DNA of 64,000 bases from Sipunculus nudus (taxonomy: Eukaryota > Annelida > Sipuncula > Golfingiida > Sipunculidae), in assembly GCA_026874595.1 (NCBI GenBank), contig CM049315.1:7500664-7564663 (forward strand), read 5' to 3'. Shown one piece after another: positions 36,601 through 42,981 of this stretch. Below the pieces are notes generated by a model. The model searched no databases, had not been told where the DNA came from, and saw only the letters and a program-made list of their open reading frames with translations. The translations under genes and the position numbers were made by a program. The stretch's first letter is position 1. Each line of letters opens with the position of its first letter.

Positions 36601-36744
36601 TACATATTCATGATCATTCTCATTCTTGCATAAAAGCATGAAAGAAGCAGCTTTGGGTAAACAAATTCTGCTGTTGCTTTGTTCACCAACGTGTATTATA
36701 TACTGATAATGTTTTCTCTATTTTCAGGTTGTGGAGGCCCATAA
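1..36744 (+). CDS. Large modular lectin/adhesion gene, 28-exon model, 5' end outside the window
   Basis: This is the whole gene; exons are listed separately below. The exons sum to 4,497 nt from position 1 to the TAA at 36742-36744, and phase is kept at every junction. Window-relative residues are: unassigned N-terminal region 1-380; SRCR 381-486; discoidin 486-619; F-type lectin 619-764; trefoil 764-814; discoidin 814-945; linker 945-959; discoidin 959-1111; stalk 1111-1128; Link 1128-1224; Link 1224-1311; micro-exon 1311-1320; Vps62-like 1320-1494. No transmembrane helix is seen after the SRCR. All recognised modules except the Vps62-like one are typical of extracellular proteins, so secretion is inferred; the signal peptide would lie upstream of the window. 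SRCR, discoidin, F-type lectin and Link modules bind ligands such as glycans or matrix, so a recognition or matrix role is likely but unproven. Missed micro-exons or a wrong last exon are the main risks. Confidence 0.85.
179..2222 (+). other. Intron 1
   Basis: Bounded by GTAATA and TTTTGCAG. It contains three (TA)n microsatellite blocks (about 218-280, 322-409 and 807-861). The rest is AT-rich with no recognisable coding or mobile sequence. Confidence 0.6.
218..861. repeat. Cluster of (TA)n microsatellites
   Basis: Separate TA-dinucleotide runs lie at about 218-280, 322-350, 373-409 and 807-861, all inside intron 1. Confidence 0.95.
2223..2366 (+). CDS. Exon 2: cysteine-bearing N-terminal segment
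   Basis: Acceptor TTTTGCAG|AC and donor ATAG|GTAACC. The split codon G|AC gives D, in phase with exon 1. The 144-nt exon is phase 1 at both ends. It carries four closely spaced cysteines (MNCLC, TNCG and FKCG). No family is recognised; it belongs to the unassigned N-terminal region. Confidence 0.7.
2367..4474 (+). other. Intron 2
   Basis: Contains moderately GC-rich stretches at about 2640-2900 and 3450-4260 with short open frames on both strands. They read like decayed mobile DNA, but no family motif is visible. Confidence 0.5.
4475..5293 (+). CDS. Exon 3: large unassigned N-terminal domain with RRRKR site
   Basis: 819 nt, phase 1 at both ends (TTTCAG|CTGAG; ATCA|GTAAGT). It is by far the largest exon and has no internal stop. 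The first part is charged and helix-prone (residues 112-155, rich in E and K). It is followed by RRRKR at residues 158-162, a strong furin-type site. After the site comes a compact, partly hydrophobic region with six cysteines (GIGC, FSC, KAC, NGC, RC and FC). It contains repeated aromatic/basic segments and ends in a PPPKP-type linker leading into the SRCR. I recognise no known family. I infer a propeptide (residues 1-162) and a mature N-terminal domain (about 163-370). Antisense open frames over the exon are shadows. Confidence 0.75.
5294..5780 (+). other. Intron 3
   Basis: GTAAGT to TTTACAG. AT-rich; nothing recognised. Confidence 0.6.
5781..5840 (+). CDS. Exon 4: start of SRCR domain
   Basis: A 60-nt exon, phase 1 at both ends, acceptor TTTACAG|GATAC and donor AACG|GTATG. 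It encodes the first SRCR beta strand (pattern GxGRIEVxxNG), equivalent to the canonical GRVEVYxNGxWGTVC segment that continues in exon 5. Confidence 0.8.
5841..8280 (+). other. Intron 4, with LINE remnant
   Basis: The largest feature is a minus-strand LINE remnant (7270-8165). Near the 5' side (6165-6210) is a short duplicated TAGCTGATAAACC motif next to an ACCCGG...CCGGGT hairpin, resembling repeat tails seen in aquatic genomes. Positions 6240-6520 have an open frame of unknown origin. Confidence 0.5.
7270..8165 (-). mobile_element. LINE (non-LTR retrotransposon) remnant, antisense in intron 4
   Basis: Read on the minus strand, 7799-7984 encodes a segment with [13 protein letters not shown], like the linker between endonuclease and reverse transcriptase in many LINE ORF2 proteins (basic stretch, then DWFE or DWFD). 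Further downstream on that strand, near 7400-7445, [12 protein letters not shown] matches the LINE region after the catalytic palm (FTYLGS-type). Stops and frameshifts interrupt it, and the YADD core is not seen, so it is dead and internally deleted. Confidence 0.6.
8281..8349 (+). CDS. Exon 5: SRCR domain, middle
   Basis: 69 nt, phase 1 at both ends (TTTCAG|GTGTTT; ATGG|GTAAGG). It encodes the hallmark YGTVCDDGF...EVWCRSMG, with the first two cysteines of the SRCR fold. Confidence 0.9.
8350..8749 (+). other. Intron 5
   Basis: GTAAGG to TTAAAAG. Nothing recognised. Confidence 0.6.
8750..8935 (+). CDS. Exon 6: SRCR domain, end
   Basis: 186 nt, phase 1 at both ends. It encodes the second half of the SRCR ([24 protein letters not shown]). 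The joined domain has six cysteines and is split over three exons. That matches group A SRCR domains (six cysteines, more than one exon), not group B (usually eight, single exon). SRCR domains bind polyanions, microbes or matrix; no specific ligand can be read here. Confidence 0.92.
8915..9604 (+). repeat. Tandem duplication covering exon 6 edge and its donor
   Basis: Copy 1 (about 8915-9291) starts in the last codons of exon 6 and runs into the intron. Copy 2 (about 9292-9604) repeats it with divergence. Both contain TGCCT(C/T)ACCGA...ATAATGGTAAT at the splice donor, the ATTAATATTGCTAGT segment, the AGGAAAGGCATATTTGGGT segment and AAAATGTCTTTTG near the end. Confidence 0.8.
8936..11406 (+). 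other. Intron 6
   Basis: Holds the tandem duplication described separately, a poly-C run (about 10484-10494) and long AT-rich sequence. A weak possible exon near 9734 is discussed under rejected items. Confidence 0.5.
11407..11525 (+). CDS. Exon 7: discoidin domain 1, start
   Basis: Acceptor TTTCACAG|CTTG (phase 1), donor TTATG|GTGAGG (phase 0). It encodes the N-terminal cysteine and the EPWVM end that leads into the IDLYF strand, as in F5/8 type C domains (WIQVDLG-type). The sequence is divergent; the assignment rests on all three exons together. Confidence 0.8.
11755..11895 (+). CDS. Exon 8: discoidin domain 1, middle
   Basis: 141 nt, phase 0 at both ends. It encodes [17 protein letters not shown] and then [12 protein letters not shown], the typical discoidin order (xVDLGxxxxVTGIxTQG then YxVxYSxDGxxW). 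Confidence 0.88.
11896..13487 (+). other. Intron 8
   Basis: GTATTT to TTTTTAG. AT-rich; nothing recognised. Confidence 0.5.
13488..13626 (+). CDS. Exon 9: discoidin domain 1, end
   Basis: 139 nt, phase 0 in and phase 1 out (AAGG|GTAAG). It starts VYKGNFD, the FxGNxD turn of discoidin domains, and ends in LDIYGCK, the closing ExxGC strand. The terminal cysteine pairs, by analogy, with the one in exon 7. Confidence 0.9.
13627..14003 (+). other. Intron 9
   Basis: Contains a small imperfect palindromic patch around 13825-13890 with repeated CATATGCATC and GATGCATATG; nothing else. Confidence 0.6.
14004..14219 (+). CDS. Exon 10: F-type lectin (fucolectin) domain, first half
   Basis: 216 nt, phase 1 at both ends (TTTTAG|CGGAT; TGCG|GTGAAA). 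It reads AVTYQSSTY...[12 protein letters not shown]...[17 protein letters not shown]...ITNRGDCCG, the F-type lectin (FTP) signature. His659 and Arg686 (window-relative), with the vicinal cysteine pair in RGDCC, match the fucose-binding motif of eel fucolectin-type proteins. The motif is cut by the intron just after RGDCC-G. Confidence 0.95.
14429..14647 (+). CDS. Exon 11: F-type lectin domain, second half
   Basis: 219 nt, phase 1 at both ends (TTTGCAG|GCAACC; CCGG|GTAAGG). Joined to exon 10 it completes RGDCCGNR, supplying the second motif arginine (Arg693). It continues with [28 protein letters not shown] and LCEVEIW, the usual strand order and cysteine pattern of the family. All sugar-binding residues I can check are present, so fucose binding is expected. 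Confidence 0.95.
14648..15626 (+). other. Intron 11
   Basis: A GC-richer patch at 14840-15000 may be mobile DNA; no motif is recognised. Confidence 0.5.
15627..15776 (+). CDS. Exon 12: trefoil (P-type) domain
   Basis: 150 nt, phase 1 at both ends (GTTCAG|CTACT; GCAG|GTAAAA). It encodes one complete trefoil: C, then IICG, TNQQEC, NNCCWNP and SPECY, giving the six cysteines with the CCW core. Trefoils are stable extracellular modules found in mucosal peptides, zona proteins and glycosidases. A single-exon phase-1 trefoil is a classic shuffled module. Confidence 0.92.
15777..16578 (+). other. Intron 12
   Basis: Nothing recognised. Confidence 0.6.
16579..16726 (+). CDS. Exon 13: discoidin domain 2, start
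   Basis: 148 nt, phase 1 in (TCCCAG|ACTGC) and phase 2 out (TATG|GTATGT). It encodes DCMESLF...SLGWKAKL...YVQTTFPDV, equivalent to the discoidin C...ARLN...WIQVDLG section. The phase-2 donor is chosen because it joins exon 14 as [12 protein letters not shown]. Confidence 0.82.
16727..17677 (+). other. Intron 13
   Basis: Contains a poly-G run (about 16853-16867). Otherwise AT-rich. Confidence 0.6.
17678..17783 (+). CDS. Exon 14: discoidin domain 2, middle
   Basis: 106 nt, phase 2 in (CAACAG|GACAA), phase 0 out (GGG|GTATGT). It encodes [11 protein letters not shown]...[15 protein letters not shown], a very clear discoidin core (VTxIxTRG then YxVxYSxDGxxW). A donor six bases earlier (CAG|GTTGGG) is also in phase but weaker. 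Confidence 0.9.
18000..18138 (+). CDS. Exon 15: discoidin domain 2, end
   Basis: 139 nt, phase 0 in and phase 1 out, the same length and phases as exon 9. It ends MVRINPVE...MRFEILGCK, the conserved closing strands (RxxPxxxxxxxxxRxExxGC). Confidence 0.92.
18139..19269 (+). other. Intron 15
   Basis: GTAAGT to CTGCAG. AT-rich; nothing recognised. Confidence 0.5.
19270..19311 (+). CDS. Exon 16 (probable micro-exon): linker between discoidin 2 and 3
   Basis: A 42-nt open segment between CCTGCAG and G|GTGAGC, phase 1 at both ends, encoding [14 protein letters not shown] with a possible N-glycosylation site (NVT). It is only 86 nt upstream of exon 17. Its symmetric phase and good splice sites support it. 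Without it the flanking exons still join in frame, so it could be optional or false. Confidence 0.5.
19345..19389. repeat. (TA)n microsatellite within an 86-nt intron
   Basis: About 22 TA units fill half of the short intron between exons 16 and 17 and end only 8 nt before the acceptor (TTCTTTCAG). Confidence 0.95.
19398..19599 (+). CDS. Exon 17: discoidin domain 3, start
   Basis: 202 nt, phase 1 in (TTTCAG|ATTG), phase 2 out (AGAG|GTAACG). It encodes DCLTSLF, then VTASSSH, then [23 protein letters not shown], an excellent match to discoidin (SxxxARLxxxxGWxxxxxxxxQWIQVDLG). Confidence 0.95.
20898..20970. mobile_element. PiggyBac-like transposon end
   Basis: TTAA is followed by CACATTCGCTGCC. 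Two similar subterminal blocks then follow (TGCCAATGACGTGTACACACG and TGCCAAGCACGTGTATACACG). A TTAA flank with CNCTGCC and repeated subterminal palindromes resembles piggyBac-family ends. I did not find the partner end in the window. Confidence 0.4.
21813..21902 (-). mobile_element. tRNA-derived SINE head or tRNA pseudogene
   Basis: Read on the minus strand: an A-box-like TGGCGCAGTGGTTAG (rc of 21882-21896), a B-box-like GAGTTCGTACC (rc of 21834-21844), and a T-run acting as a Pol III terminator (rc of 21813-21823). The acceptor ends do not pair, so this is not a working tRNA. Confidence 0.6.
22598..22706 (+). CDS. Exon 18: discoidin domain 3, middle
   Basis: 109 nt, phase 2 in (ATGGCAG|ATCC), phase 0 out (GGG|GTATTT). 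It encodes [13 protein letters not shown]...[10 protein letters not shown], matching the discoidin VTxIxxQG and YxVxYS strands. The loop is shorter than in domains 1 and 2. Confidence 0.85.
22707..23809 (+). other. Intron 18
   Basis: AT-rich; nothing recognised. Confidence 0.55.
23810..23954 (+). CDS. Exon 19: discoidin domain 3, end
   Basis: 145 nt, phase 0 in, phase 1 out (TCTA|GTAAGT). It ends [25 protein letters not shown], the closing discoidin strands. All three discoidin domains share an intron position between the YSxDG strand and the closing half, so they look like internal duplicates. Confidence 0.92.
23955..24483 (+). other. Intron 19
   Basis: A small GCATGCAT/ATGTATGCATACAATGA repeat lies at about 24145-24190. 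Otherwise nothing. Confidence 0.55.
24484..24504 (+). CDS. Exon 20: 21-nt micro-exon of the stalk
   Basis: Between TTTTCAG and A|GTAAGT, phase 1 at both ends. It encodes seven residues (MTKGLTK, including the split codon). Strong splice sites on both sides support it; skipping it would keep frame. Confidence 0.6.
24505..25184 (+). other. Intron 20
   Basis: Includes a (TA)n run at about 24617-24655. Otherwise nothing. Confidence 0.55.
25185..25214 (+). CDS. Exon 21: 30-nt micro-exon of the stalk
   Basis: Between GGTTTTCAG and C|GTAAGT, phase 1 at both ends. It encodes [10 protein letters not shown]. Like exon 20 it extends the spacer between discoidin 3 and the first Link domain. Confidence 0.6.
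25466..25753 (+). CDS. Exon 22: Link domain 1
   Basis: 288 nt, phase 1 at both ends (TTTAAG|GGCCC; ATGA|GTGAGT). One complete Link (Xlink) domain: [11 protein letters not shown], then [39 protein letters not shown] and LLGVFC. This follows the Link pattern of an F/Y start, AxxxCxxxGxxLA, LxxAY, CxxGWxxD, CxxxPGV and VFC. The four canonical cysteines are present. In vertebrate CD44, TSG-6 and aggrecan this module binds hyaluronan; the ligand here is unknown. Confidence 0.88.
25754..28053 (+). other. Intron 22
   Basis: 2.3 kb. A short open frame at 26514-26744 lacks splice context. A CTCGGTAA-type repeat appears near 26900-27000. Nothing else recognised. Confidence 0.5.
28054..28314 (+). CDS. 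Exon 23: Link domain 2
   Basis: 261 nt, phase 1 at both ends (CTTCAG|ATTAT; CCAA|GTAGGT). It encodes IFYREFGKC, then [38 protein letters not shown] and KGVYC. It aligns with Link 1 over its length and has the four Link cysteines plus two more (GKC near the start, PQC before GVYC). These could form an extra disulfide, as in longer Link variants. It is about nine residues shorter than Link 1. Confidence 0.85.
28315..29036 (+). other. Intron 23
   Basis: Nothing recognised except a short TA run near 28940. Confidence 0.55.
29037..29063 (+). CDS. Exon 24: 27-nt micro-exon
   Basis: Between ATTTCAG and G|GTACGT, phase 1 at both ends, encoding SLSLGMLAQ. It separates Link 2 from the C-terminal domain. 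Confidence 0.55.
29064..30264 (+). other. Intron 24
   Basis: Contains an imperfect (CA)n/(TA)n/(GA)n tract at about 30085-30152. Otherwise AT-rich. Confidence 0.55.
30265..30393 (+). CDS. Exon 25: Vps62-like C-terminal domain, start
   Basis: 129 nt, phase 1 at both ends. The acceptor is TTATTAG|CGCAC. The donor is GGAG|GCAAGT, a GC donor with otherwise perfect consensus; no in-phase GT is nearby. The peptide ([22 protein letters not shown]...) leads into the conserved part in exons 26 and 27. Confidence 0.7.
30394..31276 (+). other. Intron 25, GC-AG type
   Basis: Begins GCAAGT and ends TTTCAG. Nothing else recognised. Confidence 0.6.
31277..31423 (+). CDS. Exon 26: Vps62-like domain, middle
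   Basis: 147 nt, phase 1 at both ends (TTTCAG|AGGCG; CCAG|GTAAAA). It encodes [10 protein letters not shown]...[15 protein letters not shown]...ICPPG. Vps62/DUF946 proteins repeat a pattern of an aspartate/glycine-rich turn, then S-(I/F/V)-W-x-P and P-P-GY, which this approximates with TWEPE and ICPPG plus Y from the next exon. Confidence 0.75.
31405..31621 (+). repeat. Tandem duplication covering exon 26 edge and its donor
   Basis: Copy 1 (about 31405-31487) and copy 2 (about 31540-31621) share CCATATGCCCAC(C/A)AGGTAAAA and the following ATTCAATAC(A/C)TATGATGTAAGAT...AAGCTTTATTC(A/G)TCTGCTAAA. The second copy therefore carries an intact-looking duplicate splice donor. Confidence 0.9.
31865..32133 (+). 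CDS. Exon 27: Vps62-like domain, end
   Basis: Acceptor CTTTCTAG|GATAC, phase 1. It encodes [12 protein letters not shown]...[13 protein letters not shown]...[18 protein letters not shown]...AYCILIG. PPGYxxxGD, CVRxDL, the second PPG and a closing YCL-type strand are Vps62/DUF946 hallmarks. If a weak donor (ATAG|GTGTTT) at 32110/32111 is used, the exon ends at 32110 and joins exon 28. If not, translation ends at the TGA at 32131-32133. Function of the family is poorly known; it was named after a yeast vacuolar sorting gene. Confidence 0.75.
32111..36727 (+). other. Putative last intron or 3' untranslated/intergenic DNA
   Basis: Contains the TIR element at 32236-32807. Beyond it, 33-36.7 kb is AT-rich with short open frames (34353-34721, 34802-35082 and others) lacking family motifs. 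A possible AATAAA lies near 33797 for a transcript that ends at 32133. Confidence 0.4.
32236..32807. mobile_element. 572-bp TIR element (MITE-like) with TA flanks
   Basis: The left end TCTCATTCGGCTGCGAGAGC and the inverse of the right end TCTCACTGGGCTGCGACAGC match with few differences and continue for about 28 bp. TA flanks both ends. The interior is rich in TCGC/GCGA words and has long open frames on both strands (for example 32356-32805) with no recognisable protein. Non-autonomous element of unknown superfamily. Confidence 0.7.
36728..36744 (+). CDS. Exon 28: possible terminal exon (GCGGP-stop)
   Basis: A good acceptor (TCTATTTTCAG) is followed in phase 1 by GT TGT GGA GGC CCA TAA, adding CGGP and a stop. 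AATAAA signals follow at 37002 and 37061. It gives a short 3' UTR but needs a 4.6-kb intron and the weak exon 27 donor. Confidence 0.4.
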
Positions 36745-37001
36745 AGAAGGTATGCGGATGTCGGTTTCTGGAATGCAAGAAGAGAAAGTGCATCAATGGG
36801 TGGTTACGAACCCTAAAATGTATTCTGTGACTTAATAGTTGTTGTGCATTTGACGCCAGTTTTACTAAAATTACGATGCGGGATATATTTAAACTTTATG
36901 CAGTGAAAAGCCCTTCTCTAATTCATCAAACAAAAAGATGCTGATTGCGAAAAGCATAGTCATGAACTAAAAGTATTAACCAATCTCGTGAAGATTTCAG
37001 A

Positions 37002-37066
37002 AATAAATTTTAATGATAATTTTGAAGTTATTGTCTTCATTTACCTGACTATATATGTATAATAAA
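37002..37066 (+). terminator. Candidate polyadenylation signals
   Basis: AATAAA occurs at 37002-37007 and 37061-37066, about 260-320 nt after the TAA of exon 28. AATAAA is common by chance in AT-rich DNA. Confidence 0.3.
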
Positions 37067-37263
37067 TGGCTGTCACAGTCGAAAGATCCAGAGAGACCAT
37101 GAGCTCTGTATCAGGATATTCTGGACAGCATACACCAACAAAAACGATATAAAAGGAGCCATGTTACTATTCTGTCCATATTATCCTTTTCAGTACCCTT
37201 TCACCTCCCCAGTGCAATGTTGCTGTCACAAGGCCAGTGCCCAGACCAATCACGTGACTTTAC

Positions 37264-37605
37264 TTTGTTTCAGCTGTTTTTTTGACAACAAAAACATAGT
37301 AGACAAACATAAAGGTTTATAGATGAATTTTAGACATTTATGATTTGGCGTTCATTTAAGTTGGTTTCAGTGAATTTCTTGACCCCCAAAACATAGTACT
37401 AGATAACACAGTTACAAACATAGGTAGACAAAAATTATTTATGGCCATTTTTAGGTTATTAACGGCCGTTTTGGCTGCCAAATTTATTTGTCGGTCAAAT
37501 GACTACCCAGCCATGCTTTTTTTGGTTTCACTTGATTTCTTAACCCCAAAAACCCAGTAGAAGATATTAAAATTATATCTCTACGATGAAAAATTAAAAA
37601 AAAAA
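37264..37605. repeat. Diverged tandem repeat, three copies
   Basis: Three blocks begin TTTCAGCTGTTTTTTTGAC, TTTCAGTGAATTTCTTGACC and TTTCACTTGATTTCTTAACC, each followed by AAAAAC(A/C)(T/C)AGTA. They are spaced about 100 and 160 bp apart. Confidence 0.5.
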
Positions 37606-40600
37606 TATATTGGCGTTTGTTTTGTGGCCATCCTTGACACAATTGGAAAATATCAAGCTACCGGAAGTCCGATTATTAATATGTTATATCTGATGTTCAA
37701 TTTTGTAGGGGTTCGGCTATTTTTCACAATAAATGACCCGTCTATCCATAGCAGATTATACTGGTGAAACAAATTGGCTTAGATTGCGTCACAAGCTTTT
37801 CTATGAAGTGGGTCTTGTGGCCTTGACCCCATGACCGCCAAATTGAAAGGGTTATTCATCTGTTGATGCTATATATGAAAGAGTAAGGTTTTGCTGAGAT
37901 GGGCTGGGTTACAGTGTGTCCCACAAGCCAGTTCCGGAATGATAGACGCACGCAATGACAGACGGGAGGACGAAAGGACGCACGAACAAGTATCCCCTCC
38001 TGGAACTTTGTTGCGAGTGGAAAAAAGGTTGAATGAAGGCATGTATAAGATGCATGTTTGAGTCAACTGATCTTTATACAAAATATTTAAAAAAAATTCA
38101 CATTATTATGCGTATTCTTCCTTGCGGCCTAAATGGTAAAAATACTTCCTTATTTTTTTATTTATCCTGCTGTTTACAAAGACCTCACTACCTGTATTAT
38201 TGTATGTCACGCGCCATCGGTCGATCTAGCATATGAAACTGTTGGCTTTCGAAATTTTTAAAGCAAATAGTCAAAGGATTCATAATTACATGAATAAGAT
38301 TGATTGGTTTATCTACATAACCTATCAGGTCGGTTTTGGAACGGATGGGACGGGGGGTATATAAATTGAGCGGGAAACCCACCCATCCTAGAACCATCCC
38401 TAATGATAGGGACGAAAGTGAATTTTGTGTATTCTGAAAATATTTGTAGAAGTCTGCCTATATCTTTTGGAAAAAGAGAGACTTTGGTGTAGCTGAAATC
38501 ATATCTGTAATATATCCTATGTATAACGTTATTATTTATTTCATGTGAGTATTACGCGAGATAATGTATAACGGTATCAAATCTTGAGAGAATGTATTTA
38601 AACATCAAACATGCATCATATCATAGGATAATTTATAATAGTATCTTGGGGTATGTTTCTATTTACAAGAAAGAGCGTTTGTATTGCCTTGTGGTCTGTT
38701 GCTGGGATTCACTACGGCTGAAGATTATTGGTTATTTCCTTCTGTAAACATAACTTACAAGTTTGTTAGTGAGCTACATTGGCTGTCCGCAGTCTATGAC
38801 ATTCGATACACAGGGAAATCGTCCTTCTGCTGGTCGGTTCACTGACAACCTTGGACCGTCTCCTGGACCGTAAACCTGGCTGTTTGGATTTGCCTATTTC
38901 CGTGGTGCCCTCAGTATATATACTAATGGCTACATCACACATCCTGACTGCCTTAGGCCTATCGCTTAGGCCTATCGCTCACCTGAATATTGGGCACTGT
39001 CGTTCAATGTATGAAAAATAAAATGGACACGCCTCTAGAGACAAGAGTATGAGAAAAACATGTTTGCAGGTGCGTTGTCTTTGAAATCTACATTAAACAT
39101 TGCAATTATCGGAAACTGTCTAGACTAAGCCTGACGAGTCTTACAAGTAACAATTCTCACAGAATCACGACTGGACTGTAACCGACATCAAATCAAACGA
39201 CTGTCTTCCCTAAACATACGTTCCCACGCTAACATCAATACATGATATGGCATATTGATATACCGCAAATTAAGGAAACAATCATCTGGTTATACTATAC
39301 ATAGTAAGAAGTGTAATACTACAATATATAATACAAATGTCACAACTCTCTAGTGACATTGATCCGTTTTAGTGTATATTTTAACATCATATGATCTAAA
39401 TGTGACTTAATAAAGTATTAAGAGCAAGGTTTATAACAGTGAGATATTATTCATGCTATAAAGGCCCGTATAAAAGTTTCAGAACAGGTGTATGTATCAG
39501 CTTTAGCGAAATATGAATTCAGTTCACATGTATAATAATATTATATTTTAAAGCAAGTTAAACCGTGTAAGCACTAAATATTATCATATATTAATATTCA
39601 TATTAATAAGATTGATTATATACATATCAACTTTGGTCGGTTGGTCTTGTCACATGTTTATAAGTTACGTTCCATATACAGATAACCCGCTGGAGGGATG
39701 GTTTTGGAAGGGCAGGGTGAGGGAAACCTAACCATCCTTGGTGCTAACCATAACCATATGCCTAATTTCCTGGATAATTCCTGTTCATTCCCAGTCTGTC
39801 ACAGGTATCTTATAAAATGCTAGACTATGAGATATGTTTAAAACTACACGTAAAATGGCTAAACACCGAGAAATTTTTGACATTTATGTTAGTGACATAT
39901 TGGCACAAAAGTACACCCATGATATCTGCAGATAAATAAAACCTTTTTGTCAAACTTGAAGATAAGAGTCCGTTCAATCATACTTCAACACTAAGAAAAG
40001 TCGAGGGATTTTGGTCTTACGGATTTCCCCTCTCTAAGAATAAAGGATGCTCTTATCATCCTATAGAAATTTGGTGAAGTGACAGAAAAAAGTTCCCAAG
40101 GGTAACTTCGACTGACATCATATTCGATTTGGTAAAATCGGTACACGAAACTGAAATGGTAATGCGGGCTACAAGAAATTCGCACATTACGCAAGTCATA
40201 ATTCATTCAGTTTAGTTAAAGCTATTACTTACTAGGTTAGAGCAATTTATTATTATCGTAAATGTTTATGGATAACACTTTTTTAAATTTTTTTTCTGTT
40301 TTTAGGATTTCAAGATCCTTATATGGTTCATATTTTATTTTAGCCCGAGTACTAGATATGGTGGGTGTAATAAACTTTTGAATTCACTATTTCCCAGCAC
40401 AGCAGAACCCCAGACAAGTTCAGTGAAAGCGAGCATTCTTTTATTACAGCAAGGCAGGTATTTGAACCATTTCATGTCATGAACCTATACATTTCGGGTG
40501 ACTCGATGTCCGGACGTTTTAGTGGTACAATATATCAACATGATAGGCGTGTGTTACATGTACCGTATCTTTGCGACAAATATTTGATCTTCATTACCTT

Positions 40601-42776
40601 CTTCTTCTTTATCAAATATGATGGCCCGGGTCATGTTTACAAAATACGCACAAATGGTACGGTATGAACAGAAAATACGAAGGCCAGCGATTAACTGAGT
40701 AAAAATTTGATTTCCTGATTTTTTTATACTCCATGTACATGCTTTATAGCCCCGGCTGGGTGAAAGCCTTTAAAGGTTGATATTTTAAAAATTCCAAGCA
40801 TTATCAAGAAATAGTCCACGTCTGGCTGAGTGCCAAATTAAAGTAACCCGAAGACCTCGGTCAGGAGACGTTGGAAAGCCACAATTTGATATCCTGAACA
40901 TTAATGGTACCATTATTCTGATTATTATAATCATCACTGTTATCATTTTATATATTAATATCAATACTACTTGTAGGAGTAGTATTAGAAGTATTTGACA
41001 GGGAGACGAGCTCCCCTAAATAATGGGACCCGGTGATACAGCCCGCTTAGTACATATTTAAATCTGGCGTTGATCAGACACATGCTCTGATTACATATGT
41101 AAATCAGTATGTATGCTCAGTATAAATTATAACTCAACAGCAATTTATACTAGTTAAAATATGTTTACGTATTTAATTTTGGAATTAGTTTTAGTTCTGT
41201 GCTGGGGCTGTTCATTCGGCTTCCTACAGCAATTGACAACACATGGCCTATGGGCCATGACGCTCAGAGGAATTTGACATACAGGTGATGCATGTATTAA
41301 TTATTAACTAAATGCACCCGTGGAAAATCCACGGATGTCTAAGATTTTGTAATAAGCTGATAAAGACTGAATGTCGCATATTTAATCCTGAGCTTTTCGC
41401 GAGTTTTCTTTTTCACATACCCCTCTTATAAAACCCCTCCCCTAAAAAATGTCTGAAAAGAATGAGAAATTGTGTTACTCAACGAATTACACAAGGTAAT
41501 AAATTTTGGAAAAAGGGTCTACGAATTTTGAGTGAGATAAGTAACATGAGTACGACATCATTATTGATGGAGTGATGACGATATAATAATTGTAAATAAA
41601 TCCAACTACTTTGAAAGAAATTAAGAAAGGTGTGGGGAATCACGAAGAATGTACACGTAAGGCGTTGAAGTATTATATGAGCTTTGTCCTGAGTTTTGTA
41701 TATTGTAACGAAATAAAAAGGTCTGATTGAAAACTCCAAACTGATCTCTCTTTCGGTGGAAGTCTGGAGCAAAGAAACAGCTTCAGCCTTGGTCCGTTGC
41801 TTTTCCTCTAAGCATATTAACGTAATAAGTTATGTACGGAATTTTTTGATCATTTTTAGAAGCTTAGTGTTAAGCCATATCAATAATCCATTAATCAGAA
41901 TCACCACAATAATGTACCATTATGACAAAGGACGATCCTCTAGCACTCGCAAGGTGAACCCGTGTTGCTGAAGCAGGACAGTGTTCACGTGAACACATGA
42001 CTGATATTGGAGGAGATTCTGACGGAGGCTTCGTTATGGAATCCCTATAAGTTTAAAGATATACTGGTGATATATTTTGATGATTCAACGTCCCTGCAGA
42101 CAGCGTATCTAAAAAAAAATGTTTGACCAATTTTACTCCATACAATATTCACATGCTATAAGTATTGTCCATTTAAATGTGCGTGTTGTTATGCTCTGAA
42201 AATTAAACAAAATCAGTCCAGCTTTATGATTCCAAGACGATGATAGCAAAAACAGGTCATATGCTCAGTCTTGGAATAAGTGGACAGAGGCAAGCGATGA
42301 AGCCTTCAAAGCATCAATTCATCTATTGAGAATCACTCGTGACGCCAGGCATATACGATAGGCTATTTGAAAATATAAAATCAGACAAACGTACGAAAAG
42401 GAAAATGTGTAAACTGAAATTGACACATATTATTGGAAATGATAGGGAATAACTCGAGGAATTAATTGATTATTTATATCATTCAGAGGATGTATAAAAG
42501 CAAAAAAAAAAAAAAAGAACGTAAAGGATTTTGAAAGAATTTCACCTTGCACCGACAGCCGAGATATAACAAGTGGTCAGGTAAACAGGAAATTCTGGAT
42601 ATATTATTCGGTGTCATAAAAAATGTTAGCAAATCAATAAGAAAAACTGAGTTAAGTAGTTAGATGATATAAAATAAAGGCAGTCATTCTTAACATCGTC
42701 TAAATATTAATTTTGTGCTAAACCTTATGTTTTTACCTGTTTAACCGGTCAGAAGGATCATAAAACCAACAAAACC

Positions 42777-42950
42777 ACACACACACACACACACCCTCAC
42801 ACACACATATATATATATACTATTCCAACTCAGTGAACCTAAATATCTATTTTAAAATTTGGTTCTGTATCTACCTTGCAAATGCAGCATTAAACAAAAT
42901 GGAAAGCAACGATGTTTTACAATATCTGACGAATTAAATTGTTTTAAATG

Positions 42951-42977
<27 letters not shown>
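42777..42977. repeat. CA and TA microsatellites
   Basis: A (CA)n tract running into (TA)n at about 42777-42820, and a second (TA)n at about 42950-42977. Confidence 0.9.
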
Positions 42978-42981
<4 letters not shown>

